Shown here: one piece after another, positions 17,985 through 27,387 of the stretch
Layout: each line of letters starts with the position of its first letter
Position numbering within the stretch: the first letter of the stretch is position 1
Source of the DNA: JANPLN01 sp043757265
GTDB taxonomy: Bacteria; Bdellovibrionota; Bdellovibrionia; Bdellovibrionales; JAGQZY01
Direction: 5' to 3'
DNA: 64,000 nucleotides
Assembly (NCBI GenBank): GCA_043757265.1
Contig: JAYUQP010000018.1
Span: forward strand, 37,757 to 101,756
Translations under genes and position numbers: made by a program
Notes under the pieces: model-generated
The model's database searches: none
Seen by the model: the letters and a program-made list of their open reading frames with translations, nothing else
What the model was told of the DNA's origin: nothing

Positions 17985-19373
17985 TTACTTAAAACTAGTT
18001 ACGATGTCTTTGTAGTAGTTTCCGCGCTCAACATAGCTATCAAACATATCGAAGCTTGAGCAACCTGGTGAAAGCAGAACTGTGTCGCCGATGCGCGACT
18101 TTTGATAAGCAATTAACACAGCTTCCTCGAACGTGCCGATCAAATAGGTTTCGCAGTAGTCGCCGATATCACGGTTGATGCGCTCTTTAGCCTCGCCCAC
18201 AAGGATCAGTGACTTTACTTTTTTACGGACCATGTCGCGCAAAGATTCATAACTTAGGTTGGTGTCTTTTCCACCCATAATTAAGATAACGTTTTCTTCG
18301 AACGCATCTAGTGCGCGTTTGACGGCGTGCACGTTGGTGGCTTTGGAGTCGTTAAAGAACTCCACTCCGCCCACGCGTCGAATATATTCGAGACGGTGTG
18401 GAATGCCTTTGAAGCTGTTAATCACACTGACGATGGCTTCGCTAGTAGCGCCATGCTCACGAGCTGCGAGGATCGCTGCCATCATATTTTCTACAGAGTG
18501 CTTTCCACGGGCGCGCATGCCTTTGATACTTAGGGATTCGATGTCAGGGCCTGTGCGCACACGGAGCTCGTCTGCGATGTTCACGATCCCGCCGATGTTC
18601 ATGATCTGCGGTTCAAGAGCGGCTTTGCGAGAGAAATAAAAAATTCGACCGCGTTGAACCGCTGGATCCCGCGCTAGCTCAATCACCGCGTTGTCGTCGG
18701 CATTAAGAATGCTGGTCGTCGTGGGGTTGGTGTTTGCAAAAATGCGCCTTTTTGCATTGATGTAATCTTCCATGGACTTGTAACGATCCAAATGATTTTC
18801 GGCCAGGTTTGTAAATACCACATTTTTCGGATTAAATTTTTCGCAATGTTCGAGTTGAAAACTCGAAACTTCGAGAACTAAGACTTGCGCTTTCTTTCCA
18901 GAAGCAACGTACTCGATCACCGGAGCCCCATAGTTGCCACCAATCCACGCATCAATACCCGACTCTTTTAACATTTTGTGCATAAGATAGGTCGTTGTGG
19001 TTTTGCCGTTAGTTCCAGTGATCGCAATGACGGGTTCTTTGATAAACCAGTTTGCAAATTCGAATTCGCCGGTGACCTTTACGCCATTATGGCGAGCATA
19101 ATCAAAGATTTTTAGCTGCGGAGAAACTCCTGGGCTTAGAATAATTAGATCTTGCTCGATGAATTTTTTTGGCGTGTGGCCGCCCAAGTCGTATTCCAAC
19201 TGAAGGCTTTCGATCTGCTCTAACGAATTCGATAACTCAGCTTTTGATTTGTGATCCGACACCGTCACCTTGGCGCCTTTTTCCACAAGGAAGCGCACTA
19301 ACGCCACTCCTGATTTTGCCAGGCCAATCACCATGATTTTTTTATCTTTTAACTCAGAAACTTCGCTAAACAT
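17985..19373 (-). CDS. murD: UDP-N-acetylmuramoylalanine--D-glutamate ligase
   Basis: Cytoplasmic ligase adding D-Glu to UDP-MurNAc-L-Ala. GLAKSGVALVRFL at the N-terminus, SPGVSP, the ATP site ITGTNGKTTTT, NLAENHLDRY, the carbamylated-lysine region, NDSKATNVHAV and LSPGCSSFDMF are all present, the last being MurD-specific. Length 462 is normal. It starts three bases after the mraY stop. Confidence 0.97.
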   Translation of the reverse strand: MFSEVSELKDKKIMVIGLAKSGVALVRFLVEKGAKVTVSDHKSKAELSNSLEQIESLQLEYDLGGHTPKKFIEQDLIILSPGVSPQLKIFDYARHNGVKVTGEFEFANWFIKEPVIAITGTNGKTTTTYLMHKMLKESGIDAWIGGNYGAPVIEYVASGKKAQVLVLEVSSFQLEHCEKFNPKNVVFTNLAENHLDRYKSMEDYINAKRRIFANTNPTTTSILNADDNAVIELARDPAVQRGRIFYFSRKAALEPQIMNIGGIVNIADELRVRTGPDIESLSIKGMRARGKHSVENMMAAILAAREHGATSEAIVSVINSFKGIPHRLEYIRRVGGVEFFNDSKATNVHAVKRALDAFEENVILIMGGKDTNLSYESLRDMVRKKVKSLILVGEAKERINRDIGDYCETYLIGTFEEAVLIAYQKSRIGDTVLLSPGCSSFDMFDSYVERGNYYKDIVTSFK

Positions 19374-19376
19374 TTT

Positions 19377-20453
19377 TTACCTCAATTTTAATGTACTTAA
19401 ACACAATACAGCCAATAGAATCGCGACAATCCAAAATCGCGCGATGATTTTTGTTTCATCAAGACCTTTTAATTCAAAATGATGATGGATCGGCGCCATC
19501 CGAAACACCCGTTTGCCAGTGAGTTTAAAAGACGCCACCTGCATAATCACCGACACCGCTTCGACCACGAACACGCCACCGAGTACCACGAGTAAAAGCT
19601 CGTTGTGAGTGAACACTGCCATGACTCCTAAAAACCCACCAATGCTTAAACTTCCCACGTCTCCCATGAACACCTGCGCCGGGTACGCGTTAAACCACAA
19701 AAAACCCAGTCCTGCAGCCATCATCATCGCCGCAATGGGTGTGAGTTCAGCCGCTTGCTGAATAAATGGAATTTGCAAATAATGCGCAATTTGCGAATGG
19801 CCAGAAACATAGGCAAAAATTGCGAGGGTTCCAGCCGCGATGATCACCGGCACAATGGCAAGACCATCTAAACCGTCAGTGAGATTTACCGCATTGGCGG
19901 CGCCCACGATAACGGTTGCGCCGAAAAAAATGTAATACCAACCCAGGTCGATCTGCAGTCCTTTAAAAAAGGGAATGGGAACGATTGTGGAGAATTGAAA
20001 GTACTGAATCAAAACTGCAAGCACTGCACCTGCCAGAGCGTATTCTAAACCTAGTCGCACTTTTCCTGGAAGACCTTTGCTGTTTTTTTTGCTGATTTTT
20101 AAATAATCATCGATGTAGCCCACAAGTCCAAATCCCAAAGTAACCACTAGCGTTCCAATCACGAGCGGATTTGTAAGATCCAGCCAAAGCAATGAAGGGA
20201 TTATAAGACTTAAAAGAATAAGGCCGCCACCCATTGTTGGTGTTCCCGCTTTTCTTTGATGTGACTGAGGTCCATCGTTTCGAATCGACTGACCCATCTG
20301 CAAACGTTGCATGCTTTGAATAAAATAGGGGCCCCATAGCAAACACAAAAAGAAGGACGAGAAAAAAGCAATAAACGCACGGAATGTGATGTAGCGAAAA
20401 ATATTAAAAAAAGAAATTTGATCTGATAAAGAATAAAGCCACTGGTAAAGCAT
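19377..20453 (-). CDS. mraY: Phospho-N-acetylmuramoyl-pentapeptide transferase
   Basis: Integral membrane enzyme that forms lipid I on undecaprenyl phosphate. Motifs: GTPTMGGGLIL, the DDYLK catalytic aspartates, NAVNLTDGLDGLA, FMGDVGSLSIGGFLG, and MAPIHHHFEL at the C-terminus. Ten membrane segments fit the family; length 358 is typical. It lies 8 bases after murF and 3 before murD. Confidence 0.98.
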   Translation of the reverse strand: MLYQWLYSLSDQISFFNIFRYITFRAFIAFFSSFFLCLLWGPYFIQSMQRLQMGQSIRNDGPQSHQRKAGTPTMGGGLILLSLIIPSLLWLDLTNPLVIGTLVVTLGFGLVGYIDDYLKISKKNSKGLPGKVRLGLEYALAGAVLAVLIQYFQFSTIVPIPFFKGLQIDLGWYYIFFGATVIVGAANAVNLTDGLDGLAIVPVIIAAGTLAIFAYVSGHSQIAHYLQIPFIQQAAELTPIAAMMMAAGLGFLWFNAYPAQVFMGDVGSLSIGGFLGVMAVFTHNELLLVVLGGVFVVEAVSVIMQVASFKLTGKRVFRMAPIHHHFELKGLDETKIIARFWIVAILLAVLCLSTLKLR

Positions 20454-20461
20454 GTTTTGTC

Positions 20462-21931
20462 TTACTTTGTTGTAAAATTTTTGGGCCCAAGACCAACAAG
20501 CACTTTCTCAAGCGCGCCGCCTCGCGATCCCTTTATAACCACCAAAGTTTTATTATTTAGCATACTTTTTAATTTCAAAGCAAGAGAATCTTCGTAACTA
20601 TCCGATATGAATAGATTTTTACCGCTTTTTGCAGCCTCAAATCCAGCCTTAAAATGAGCTTGCGACGCGCCGGCAAAGTAGCACTCGTGGATGGGGGAGG
20701 ATGCGATGTTTTTTCCAAGTTCAAAATGCTCGGCCGATGCCTGCTCACCGAGTTCGCGCATCTCACTAAAAATGCCAATCATTTTTTGATCGGCTTTGGC
20801 CACTGATGGAAGATTGCTAATCAGCGCTGCAAAACTATCGGGATTGGCATTGTAGGCATCAAACAGAGCCTGTGCCCCCGAATGCAACATCACCCATTGG
20901 TTTCGCCCCCAGCCGGTTTGACATTTTTCAAGTTGGGAAAAAATGACCTCAACTTTTACGTCTGCAAGCAGAGCCAAACTGCTCGCCGTCATCAGGTTGA
21001 GCACATTCTGTGCGCCGAACAACGGAATCATCAAAGTTTGTTCGTAATTATAAAGGCGGCAGTGAATTTTCAATCCGCCGACTTCACTTGAAAAAAGTCT
21101 AAACTCCACATCGGATTCTGCTGTTCCAAATGTGATCGTGCGTGAAAAATTATCTTTAAGCCTTGCGTGCATGTCAGCTGTGCGTGGGTCGGCTAAATTA
21201 AACGCCGCCTTCGTCGATTTTGGAAGATCTTGATAGATCTCCTCTTTGGCTTTAGCGATTCCCTCAACAGTGCCAAAATGTTCGATGTGGGCGCGCCCCA
21301 CATTATTCACCACAACGATATTTGGCTGCGCAATTCGGCATAGATCTGTTATCTCGCCCGCATGATTCATTCCCATTTCGAGCATGGCGACTTCATGTTC
21401 GGGGTTTAACTTTAAAAGCGTAAGCGGCAATCCCCAATGGTTATTAAAACTGCCCTCATTTTTGAGCGTGCAGAACTGTCCCTCAAGCAATGTTGTTGCG
21501 AAATCTTTCACTGTGGTCTTCCCATTACTGCCAGTCACCGCAATCACCGTTTTGCCCCACTTCTCACGCCAAAACTGTGCGAGATTCTGTAAAGCCTTCA
21601 ACGTGTCATCGACTTGGATCCACGTGGTCTTTGTTAAAAGTGGCGCATCGTCTACCGTCCATTCGTGAGAAATGATGGCGCTAGCTCCATTTTCCACAGC
21701 TTGCATTATGTACTGGTGTCCATCATGGGTATCGCCTTTTAGCGCGATAAAAATTTTACCTCGCACATCTTTGCGCGAATCAGTAACAATCTCGGAAAAT
21801 TCATTTCCATGCTGACTTCGAAGTTTTCCACCAGTGCCACGAACTAAGTCGTCAGTACTCAACCCGACACTCAACCCGACACTCAACTCGCTACTCAATC
21901 CAAGACCCATTCCGCCACTCGACCCATTCAT
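20462..21931 (-). CDS. murF: UDP-MurNAc-tripeptide--D-Ala-D-Ala ligase
   Basis: Cytoplasmic ligase adding D-Ala-D-Ala to the tripeptide precursor. The N-terminal domain begins at about residue 25 (LSTDDLVRGTGGKL), then VTDSRKDVRGKIFIALKG, the ATP site VTGSNGKTTVKDF, EMGMNHAGEI and NNVGRAHIEHFG. Residues 1-24 are an extra Gly/Ser/Leu-rich stretch encoded by a 12-base tandem repeat and are unlikely to be part of the fold. The ATG overlaps the murE stop (ATGA). Length 489. Confidence 0.95.
   Translation of the reverse strand: MNGSSGGMGLGLSSELSVGLSVGLSTDDLVRGTGGKLRSQHGNEFSEIVTDSRKDVRGKIFIALKGDTHDGHQYIMQAVENGASAIISHEWTVDDAPLLTKTTWIQVDDTLKALQNLAQFWREKWGKTVIAVTGSNGKTTVKDFATTLLEGQFCTLKNEGSFNNHWGLPLTLLKLNPEHEVAMLEMGMNHAGEITDLCRIAQPNIVVVNNVGRAHIEHFGTVEGIAKAKEEIYQDLPKSTKAAFNLADPRTADMHARLKDNFSRTITFGTAESDVEFRLFSSEVGGLKIHCRLYNYEQTLMIPLFGAQNVLNLMTASSLALLADVKVEVIFSQLEKCQTGWGRNQWVMLHSGAQALFDAYNANPDSFAALISNLPSVAKADQKMIGIFSEMRELGEQASAEHFELGKNIASSPIHECYFAGASQAHFKAGFEAAKSGKNLFISDSYEDSLALKLKSMLNNKTLVVIKGSRGGALEKVLVGLGPKNFTTK
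21857..21904. repeat. 12-bp tandem repeat encoding the MurF N-terminal extension
   Basis: Four units at 21857-21868, 21869-21880, 21881-21892 and 21893-21904; the first two are identical (ACTCAACCCGAC). On the minus strand they encode a degenerate tetrapeptide series of the SVGLS type before the conserved MurF sequence. Unit length is a multiple of three, so expansion keeps frame. Confidence 0.85.
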
Positions 21932-23433
21932 AAGGTATCCTTTTCTAATAACGACTTCATTTTCTCGAAGTCACTAAATGGCAGCGTTGAATCGCCGATG
22001 ATTTGATAATCCTCATGTCCTTTTCCGGCGATTACCAAAATATCTTCAGCGTGGCTCAGATCGAGCGCTTTTCGAAACGCGCGCTCTCGGTCCACTTCGG
22101 AATACGTGTTGGCTGGCGAAGAGCCACCGGCTAAAATTTGATTTATTATATTTTGTGGATCTTCCGAGCGCGGATTGTCAGAGGTGACCACGGAGTGTGT
22201 GGAATATTTTTGCGCCATTTGCATCATGAGGGGGCGCTTTCCCTGATCGCGATCGCCGCCGCAGCCAAACACGGTGATTAACTGGGCGGATGGTGCTTTG
22301 ATATTTGAAACTGCTTGCAGAACTTTTTCTAAAGCATCGGGTGTGTGCGCGTAATCGATAAAAACATGACGTCGGTGCTTGTTTGGAACGCGCTGTAGGC
22401 GACCCGGCACACCGTTGAATTGCTGAAGCGCAAGCTTGCAAGTCTCTTGCGTGATACCCAGGCAGCGCGCAACGGCAATCGAGCCCACGCAGTTTGCCAC
22501 ATTGTGTTCGCCGATCATGGATGTTTTATACTTGGTTGTTTTGTTTGCGCTGGAATTTTTTCCGCCGGAGGTTTTTTCCCGTATCTCAAACTGCATTCCA
22601 TCTACGGTGGCTTGTAAAATCTTAAACGTGAAGTCGCAGTCATCTGTCTGCCCAAAGGTCAGTTTTTGCGCACGGCGGTCCACCCGAACGCTTTTCACCT
22701 TTGCATCGTCCGCATTCAAAATCGCGAACACATCGCCCTCTTGCTTAAGGTGATCGGTGAAAAGTTTTTGCTTACTTTCGAAGTAGTCATCCATCGTTGG
22801 ATGATAATCCAAATGATCTCGCGTAAAGTTTGTAAACAACGTAATGTCAAATTGCGTGGGTACACGTTTTTGTTTCAAACTATGGCTCGAAACTTCCATC
22901 ACGTAACTTTTGGCACCAAAAAAAATAAAATCCTGCAGTCGCTGATAAAAGGTCGCCGCGTCGGGAGTGGTAAGAGAACTTTTCCAAGTATGGTTTTTAA
23001 AATGATGATCAATGGTGCCCATCACTCCGCAGGGGACCTGTGCCCAGTTGAGGATCTGCTCGATCATATAACTGGAACTGGTTTTTCCGTTGGTTCCGGT
23101 GATTCCTACAGAGATTAATTTTTCTTCGGGATGAGCGTAAAATTCGGAAAGCACGGACGCATAGGCAAGCGCAGAATCGAGAACTTGGACAGTGACACCT
23201 TTAAAGTCTGATGGGATTTTTTGTGGGGCCTCTACCACTACGGCGCAGGCGCCTTGATCGATGGCCTTTTGCAAATAATTGTGCCCGTCGCTGCTTACAC
23301 CTTTGATCGCCACGAAGACAAACCCGGGCTCAACTTTGCGTGAGTCCGATGTCACCCCTTTTGGCACAAAATCAGGTGATATTTGCTGCCAGTCGATTTT
23401 TCCAAAGAATGTGAGAAGGTTTTTAAGTGTCAT
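21928..23433 (-). CDS. murE: UDP-MurNAc-tripeptide synthetase (meso-DAP type)
   Basis: Cytoplasmic ligase adding the third amino acid to UDP-MurNAc-dipeptide. VTSDSRKVEPGFVFVAIKG, the ATP site GITGTNGKTSSSYM, NFTRDHLDYHPTMDDY, VFIDYAHTPDALE and FGCGGDRDQGKRPLM are characteristic. The motif SDNPRSEDP near the C-terminus is the DNPR signature known to mark meso-diaminopimelate-adding MurE, so the wall is of the DAP type. Length 501. It heads the murE-murF-mraY-murD block; upstream lies foreign DNA instead of ftsI. Confidence 0.97.
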   Translation of the reverse strand: MTLKNLLTFFGKIDWQQISPDFVPKGVTSDSRKVEPGFVFVAIKGVSSDGHNYLQKAIDQGACAVVVEAPQKIPSDFKGVTVQVLDSALAYASVLSEFYAHPEEKLISVGITGTNGKTSSSYMIEQILNWAQVPCGVMGTIDHHFKNHTWKSSLTTPDAATFYQRLQDFIFFGAKSYVMEVSSHSLKQKRVPTQFDITLFTNFTRDHLDYHPTMDDYFESKQKLFTDHLKQEGDVFAILNADDAKVKSVRVDRRAQKLTFGQTDDCDFTFKILQATVDGMQFEIREKTSGGKNSSANKTTKYKTSMIGEHNVANCVGSIAVARCLGITQETCKLALQQFNGVPGRLQRVPNKHRRHVFIDYAHTPDALEKVLQAVSNIKAPSAQLITVFGCGGDRDQGKRPLMMQMAQKYSTHSVVTSDNPRSEDPQNIINQILAGGSSPANTYSEVDRERAFRKALDLSHAEDILVIAGKGHEDYQIIGDSTLPFSDFEKMKSLLEKDTL

Positions 23434-23661
23434 TTTTCAGCTTTATCCTACTGAATAAAGCCCAGTAGAGTCACCGCCGATCGCCGATTACGACGAGGTG
23501 TGCTAAAATTCCATGTGAATTCAAAGGGTTACATTTTGCGAGTTGAAACCGTCGCTGGTTCCGTAATTGCAAAACACGCAGAGACTCTTCGGGTTGAAAA
23601 ATTCGCAGGGATCTTTCGGTGAGGAATTAGAGTTCCTGGCCGAAAACGAAAGGCTGTACGT

Positions 23662-24387
23662 ATGTTCCGCTCCGCTCACACATTGCTTTATTGCATGCTG
23701 ACTCTTTTAGGTTCGGCTTGCACACATCGACCGGATACCGCTAAGACTCGCTCCGTTGTCGTTGAGACCTCGCAGATTGAAAATCTGAATCAAGCATCCG
23801 CTCAGCTGAAAAACCTCAAACAAAGTTTAGTGCGTCTACGTGTGAGCCGCGGGTCGGGCGATGATTCTTTTGGTACTGGATTCTTTTATAAAAACCGAAA
23901 TCTTTTAGTAACAGCACTCCACACTTTTGAGGGCCACGCTTGCCTTAATACGGAGGCCTGTGAAATCATTATCGGTCGAGTGGAAAACGCGACGACCGTA
24001 AAGGAAGTTAAGGTCCTCGCAAAAATCGCGCTTAAAGATCCAACGTCAGATCTGGTGTACTTCGAAATTAGAGATTCCTCGCAGCTTGCAGACGTTATTC
24101 CGCTGCAAAAATCTTCTCCCTCAGCCAAAGAAAAAATGACCGCGGTCGGCTTTTATCAGGATTCGCAAAGTCTGACCTTCTCGCACGGCATTCAACAGCG
24201 CTCCACCAAAATCAGCACTGCTCTCGGGGTGCAGCAAGAAACAGTCACAAACATCATAGTTAGTCAGGGTTTTAGCGGTGCCCCCGTTGTGAACACCAAG
24301 GGCGAAGTGATCGGCGTTGTATCGTCGTATCACCCTCTCGTCACCAACAAAGAGATCGGCATCGCCCGCTTTGTTGATTTGAACTAG
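23662..24387 (+). CDS. Trypsin-like serine protease lipoprotein
   Basis: Predicted lipoprotein (Cys20 in LLGSAC) with a trypsin/S1-like domain. The catalytic triad can be read as His in VTALHTFEGH, Asp in DPTSDLVYFEI and Ser in SQGFSGAPVVN. The sequence FGTGFFYKNRNLLVTALH is typical of the family's first barrel strand. No PDZ domain is seen; total length 241 is short. AAAGG lies about 9 bases before the ATG. It lies in the block splitting ftsI from murE and is convergent with the haem-motif lipoprotein gene. Confidence 0.8.
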   Translation: MFRSAHTLLYCMLTLLGSACTHRPDTAKTRSVVVETSQIENLNQASAQLKNLKQSLVRLRVSRGSGDDSFGTGFFYKNRNLLVTALHTFEGHACLNTEACEIIIGRVENATTVKEVKVLAKIALKDPTSDLVYFEIRDSSQLADVIPLQKSSPSAKEKMTAVGFYQDSQSLTFSHGIQQRSTKISTALGVQQETVTNIIVSQGFSGAPVVNTKGEVIGVVSSYHPLVTNKEIGIARFVDLN

Positions 24388-24420
24388 TTAATTTGAACGA
24401 GTTGATTTGTTTCAACAGAC

Positions 24421-25566
24421 TTACTTATTAACTCTTGCCCGGTCTTGTAAATCGCGAAGTCTACGAACTTCCACCTCGGGCAGGACCATCCCGCGAGATC
24501 CACTATTTTTCATAATAAGGCTTTCGTTCAAACGATTCACACATCGAGTAGCGATGGCGGAATGAGGAAGGGTGTCTACACAAAGTTCGTAATAAAAATC
24601 GGATAGATCCCAAAAACCGCCCACGGTAAAGTATTCGTAAACACGTCCTAAAATATAGTAGCTCTCTGCGATCCCGGCTACGTCCTTTTCCTGCGAGAGA
24701 CCTTCATGAATCATTAAAGCAGCGACAATAGCTTGTACAAATTGGGTTTCGTTAATTTCGAAGGAACTTTTTTTCACTCCCAAAGCTTTTTTTGCGCTCT
24801 GCAGATTATGTGGAATATTTTTATAGTTTTTTGCCCAGTAGGTGAGGTCTCTTTTCCAGGCATTTAAGTTTTCCTGGAAATACTGTGACAAATTTTTATT
24901 TCCAGTCTGCTGAGAAATAAAAAGGTTTGCTTCGTTGAATTGCGACTGACCACGAACGGCGACGAGTAAATAGTATTTTATATCTTGTTCGCGGAGCAAC
25001 GTGAGGTTGTCCTGCGGACTTGATCGTTCTACATGCTGAACCAAAGTTGCTTTGGCTTTATCATATTGGCGCATGGCCACATAAATCTGGGCTTTTTCGT
25101 AGGGTTCAAGGACATAGCTATCAATATTAAATTTATTCCAAAAAAGATGCTGCGGACCAGTCGGTATGCGTGTGTGACATTGAAAGCAGTATTTTGCCGA
25201 CTGTTTTAATAGATTTTGTGCATAAATGGTTTTACCTAATTGGAAGTAAGACAACGAGCGCGACGCAATTTCTTTGAGGTTTTCTAATCCCTTAACCATC
25301 AGAGGATCAGTTCCGTAAAGCTGTTTCGCCTTTTCCGGAGAAATTTGGTGTATATTTTTGCGGAAGTCTTCGATCTTTTTTTGAATCTCCTGCTTGTTTA
25401 TGGGATTCTGAAATTTATTCTCGCTATAAACAAACGGAATCAGTTCTTCGAAGGACTGTGCTAACTTTTGCATCTCCGTGGACCACGAAGTCGCATCTGG
25501 TGCGGTTTTGGGGTTTTGGCAAGCGGCGGTTACAATAATCATGAGACTGCACAAAAGCTTATTCAT
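24421..25566 (-). CDS. Lipoprotein with a single c-type haem motif and helical repeats
   Basis: Not recognised as a named family. The N-terminus is a lipoprotein signal (TAACQN, Cys16). Residues about 25-135 look like a helical bundle ending in YCFQCHTR, a CxxCH haem-attachment motif (C127, C130, H131) in the last helix as in class II cytochromes c. The remaining 240 residues are helical, Tyr/Gln-rich and TPR-like (for example YEKAQIYVAMRQYDKAKATL, HHG-free), with extra cysteines near 330-345. It is probably a periplasmic membrane-anchored electron carrier or sensor. It stands alone on the minus strand. Confidence 0.65.
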   Translation of the reverse strand: MNKLLCSLMIIVTAACQNPKTAPDATSWSTEMQKLAQSFEELIPFVYSENKFQNPINKQEIQKKIEDFRKNIHQISPEKAKQLYGTDPLMVKGLENLKEIASRSLSYFQLGKTIYAQNLLKQSAKYCFQCHTRIPTGPQHLFWNKFNIDSYVLEPYEKAQIYVAMRQYDKAKATLVQHVERSSPQDNLTLLREQDIKYYLLVAVRGQSQFNEANLFISQQTGNKNLSQYFQENLNAWKRDLTYWAKNYKNIPHNLQSAKKALGVKKSSFEINETQFVQAIVAALMIHEGLSQEKDVAGIAESYYILGRVYEYFTVGGFWDLSDFYYELCVDTLPHSAIATRCVNRLNESLIMKNSGSRGMVLPEVEVRRLRDLQDRARVNK

Positions 25567-26195
25567 AAACTCCTTTAGATGACAACATTGGACACCCTAC
25601 ATCTGATTGTTTGCAATAACACACAGTTTCTTCGAAAACTTAGTCCGTGTTAAAAGAAGCTATTTCAAGAATATTAAACTTGCACATCTCTTTTTCCTCA
25701 TTCTATTTCTGAATGCGTTTAAGAATTTTTGCCTCGTGACTCACGAGTTTTTGGCGAATGAGTCAGCGATCTTTCCTGGATAATGACATTAGACCAGAAA
25801 AAAAAAGCTCCTATTCATTTGGAGAATGGATGTGCTCTAGCTTTTACATGATTCGACGGTGGTTGTTTATCAACGGGGGACCGGACTATCAAGATGGGTG
25901 TTTTGGGGGCCAAAAAGTGATTACAGACGTAAAGAGTCTTTTGCGGAATATTAATGCTCAAATAAGTTCGAACCCCGCTGACACGATGAAATTCTAAACT
26001 GAAACAAGATTGGCACAACTCCTTGGGGAACTGGACATTTTATAAAAGGGCTTCGACGAGATTCGCCCAGCCTACGAACCTCAGTATCCCTTTAGAAAGT
26101 ATTAAAGACATTATTTATGGATTTGAGCACTTTCGAATGAAATGCTCAAATATTTCAATTAGGAACTTTTAAATTTTCCTGCTATCGTTTGTAGA
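25567..26195. other. Non-coding stretch, one possible small frame and one hairpin
   Basis: About 630 bases between divergent genes. A 79-codon + frame (25758-25997) has no convincing ribosome site and no recognisable sequence, so I do not call it a gene. A perfect 9-base inverted repeat lies at 26121-26151 (listed separately). The rest shows nothing I can interpret and may contain both promoters. Confidence 0.5.
26121..26151. promoter_or_regulatory. Perfect 9-bp inverted repeat upstream of the symporter gene
   Basis: ATTTGAGCA (26121-26129) and TGCTCAAAT (26143-26151) flank 13 bases, ending 44 bases before the symporter ATG. No U-tract follows on the + strand. An operator or an RNA hairpin in the 5' leader are both possible. 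Confidence 0.4.
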
Positions 26196-27386
26196 ATGAA
26201 AACAATTAAAAATTCAATCGCGTTACAAATTTTTCTGGCTGTGATCCTAGGCGTAGTTGTTGGTCTTTGGGCGCCGGGCGAACATTTAGCCATCTTTACG
26301 AAGCTTGCTAAGATGATTTTGCACTGGGTGCGTTTGATTGCTGGGCCGTTTTTATTTTTCTCTGTGGTTCTTTCTTTGTTACAAATCCAAGCGAAATGGT
26401 CTTCAGGAATTAAACTGATCGGTATAGCACTTTTCAACACAGCTTTGGCACTGGTAATCGGCATCACAATGACCATGGTTTTTTTAAACGACATTTCTAT
26501 TCCCCTCCCAGCTGAGACGAAAACCGAAAAGCCGGTGGCCACACTCAGCACAGATGGCTGGGTGCAAACGCTCAGTCCTGAAAGTTTATTTGCACCACTG
26601 GTTAAAAATGAAATTCTTTTGATTGCGCTTCTTTCGCTCCTGGTTGGGTTGGCGGCTAGACAGGCCTTTAAAGAACAACCCGATACGTTAAAAAAAATCG
26701 CATTTGGCTTCGAAGCCGTTCGCAGTATTTTAGAACAAATGCTGTTATGGATTTTAAAAATTATTCCGCTGGCTGTATTTTTAGTAATTGCAGGATCCGT
26801 CGCGCAGTATGGGTTTGACGTTTTTTCGAAACTTGCAATGTACGTAGCCGTAGTAGTAAGTGCACTCGCGTTGCAATGTATTTTGGTGTATGGGACCTGG
26901 ATAGTGGCTGTGGTAAAAATTCCGATGCGCCGTTTTTGGCAAGAAGCCAAGGGCCCGTTGATTTACGCTCTCGGAATCAATTCGAGCCTGGCGACGCTTC
27001 CCCTCACACTGAAGGCCCTCAAGCAGCTTCGAGTATCGGATAGCGCCGCCTCATTGGGTGCCGGTGTTGCGACCAATCTAAATAACGATGGAATCGTTCT
27101 TTATGAAGCCTCGGCAATATTTTTTATTGCGCACTTACATGGTTTACAGTGGGACCTTTGGCAAATGATCACGGCAGCACTTGCGTGCGTCGTCGCAGCC
27201 GTGGGTATCACGGGCGTTCCCGAAGCAGGATTTATTTCGCTCACGGTAGTCGTCACGAGTTTAGGCCTGCCCATGGAAACGCTTCCGCTGTTACTATCAG
27301 TAGATTGGGTCATGGCCCGCCTGCGCTCGTGCGTAAATGTGCTTAGCGATATGACCCTCGCCATCGTTCTTGACCACTTCGAGTAA
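26196..27386 (+). CDS. Dicarboxylate/amino acid:cation symporter (DAACS family)
   Basis: Inner-membrane secondary transporter for acidic amino acids or C4-dicarboxylates. The family's re-entrant and substrate motifs are recognisable though diverged: INSSLATLPLTLKAL (SSSATLP in classical members), GAGVATNLNNDGIVLYEA (NMDGT region), GVPEAGFISLTVV and DWVMARLRSCVNVLSDM. About eight membrane segments; length 396 is slightly shorter than GltP (437). The NMDG to NNDG change means substrate cannot be assigned. It is convergent with cfa across repeat R2. Confidence 0.88.
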   Translation: MKTIKNSIALQIFLAVILGVVVGLWAPGEHLAIFTKLAKMILHWVRLIAGPFLFFSVVLSLLQIQAKWSSGIKLIGIALFNTALALVIGITMTMVFLNDISIPLPAETKTEKPVATLSTDGWVQTLSPESLFAPLVKNEILLIALLSLLVGLAARQAFKEQPDTLKKIAFGFEAVRSILEQMLLWILKIIPLAVFLVIAGSVAQYGFDVFSKLAMYVAVVVSALALQCILVYGTWIVAVVKIPMRRFWQEAKGPLIYALGINSSLATLPLTLKALKQLRVSDSAASLGAGVATNLNNDGIVLYEASAIFFIAHLHGLQWDLWQMITAALACVVAAVGITGVPEAGFISLTVVVTSLGLPMETLPLLLSVDWVMARLRSCVNVLSDMTLAIVLDHFE

Positions 27387-27387
27387 G

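Noticed and set aside
25758..25997. 79-codon open frame in the gap before the symporter
   Set aside because: No convincing ribosome site, no signal peptide or motif, odd composition; cannot be supported.
26159..26950. 263-codon open frame on the minus strand
   Set aside because: It lies entirely opposite the DAACS symporter gene; its Lys/Ser/Thr/Cys-rich, poorly patterned sequence is the mirror of hydrophobic membrane codons.
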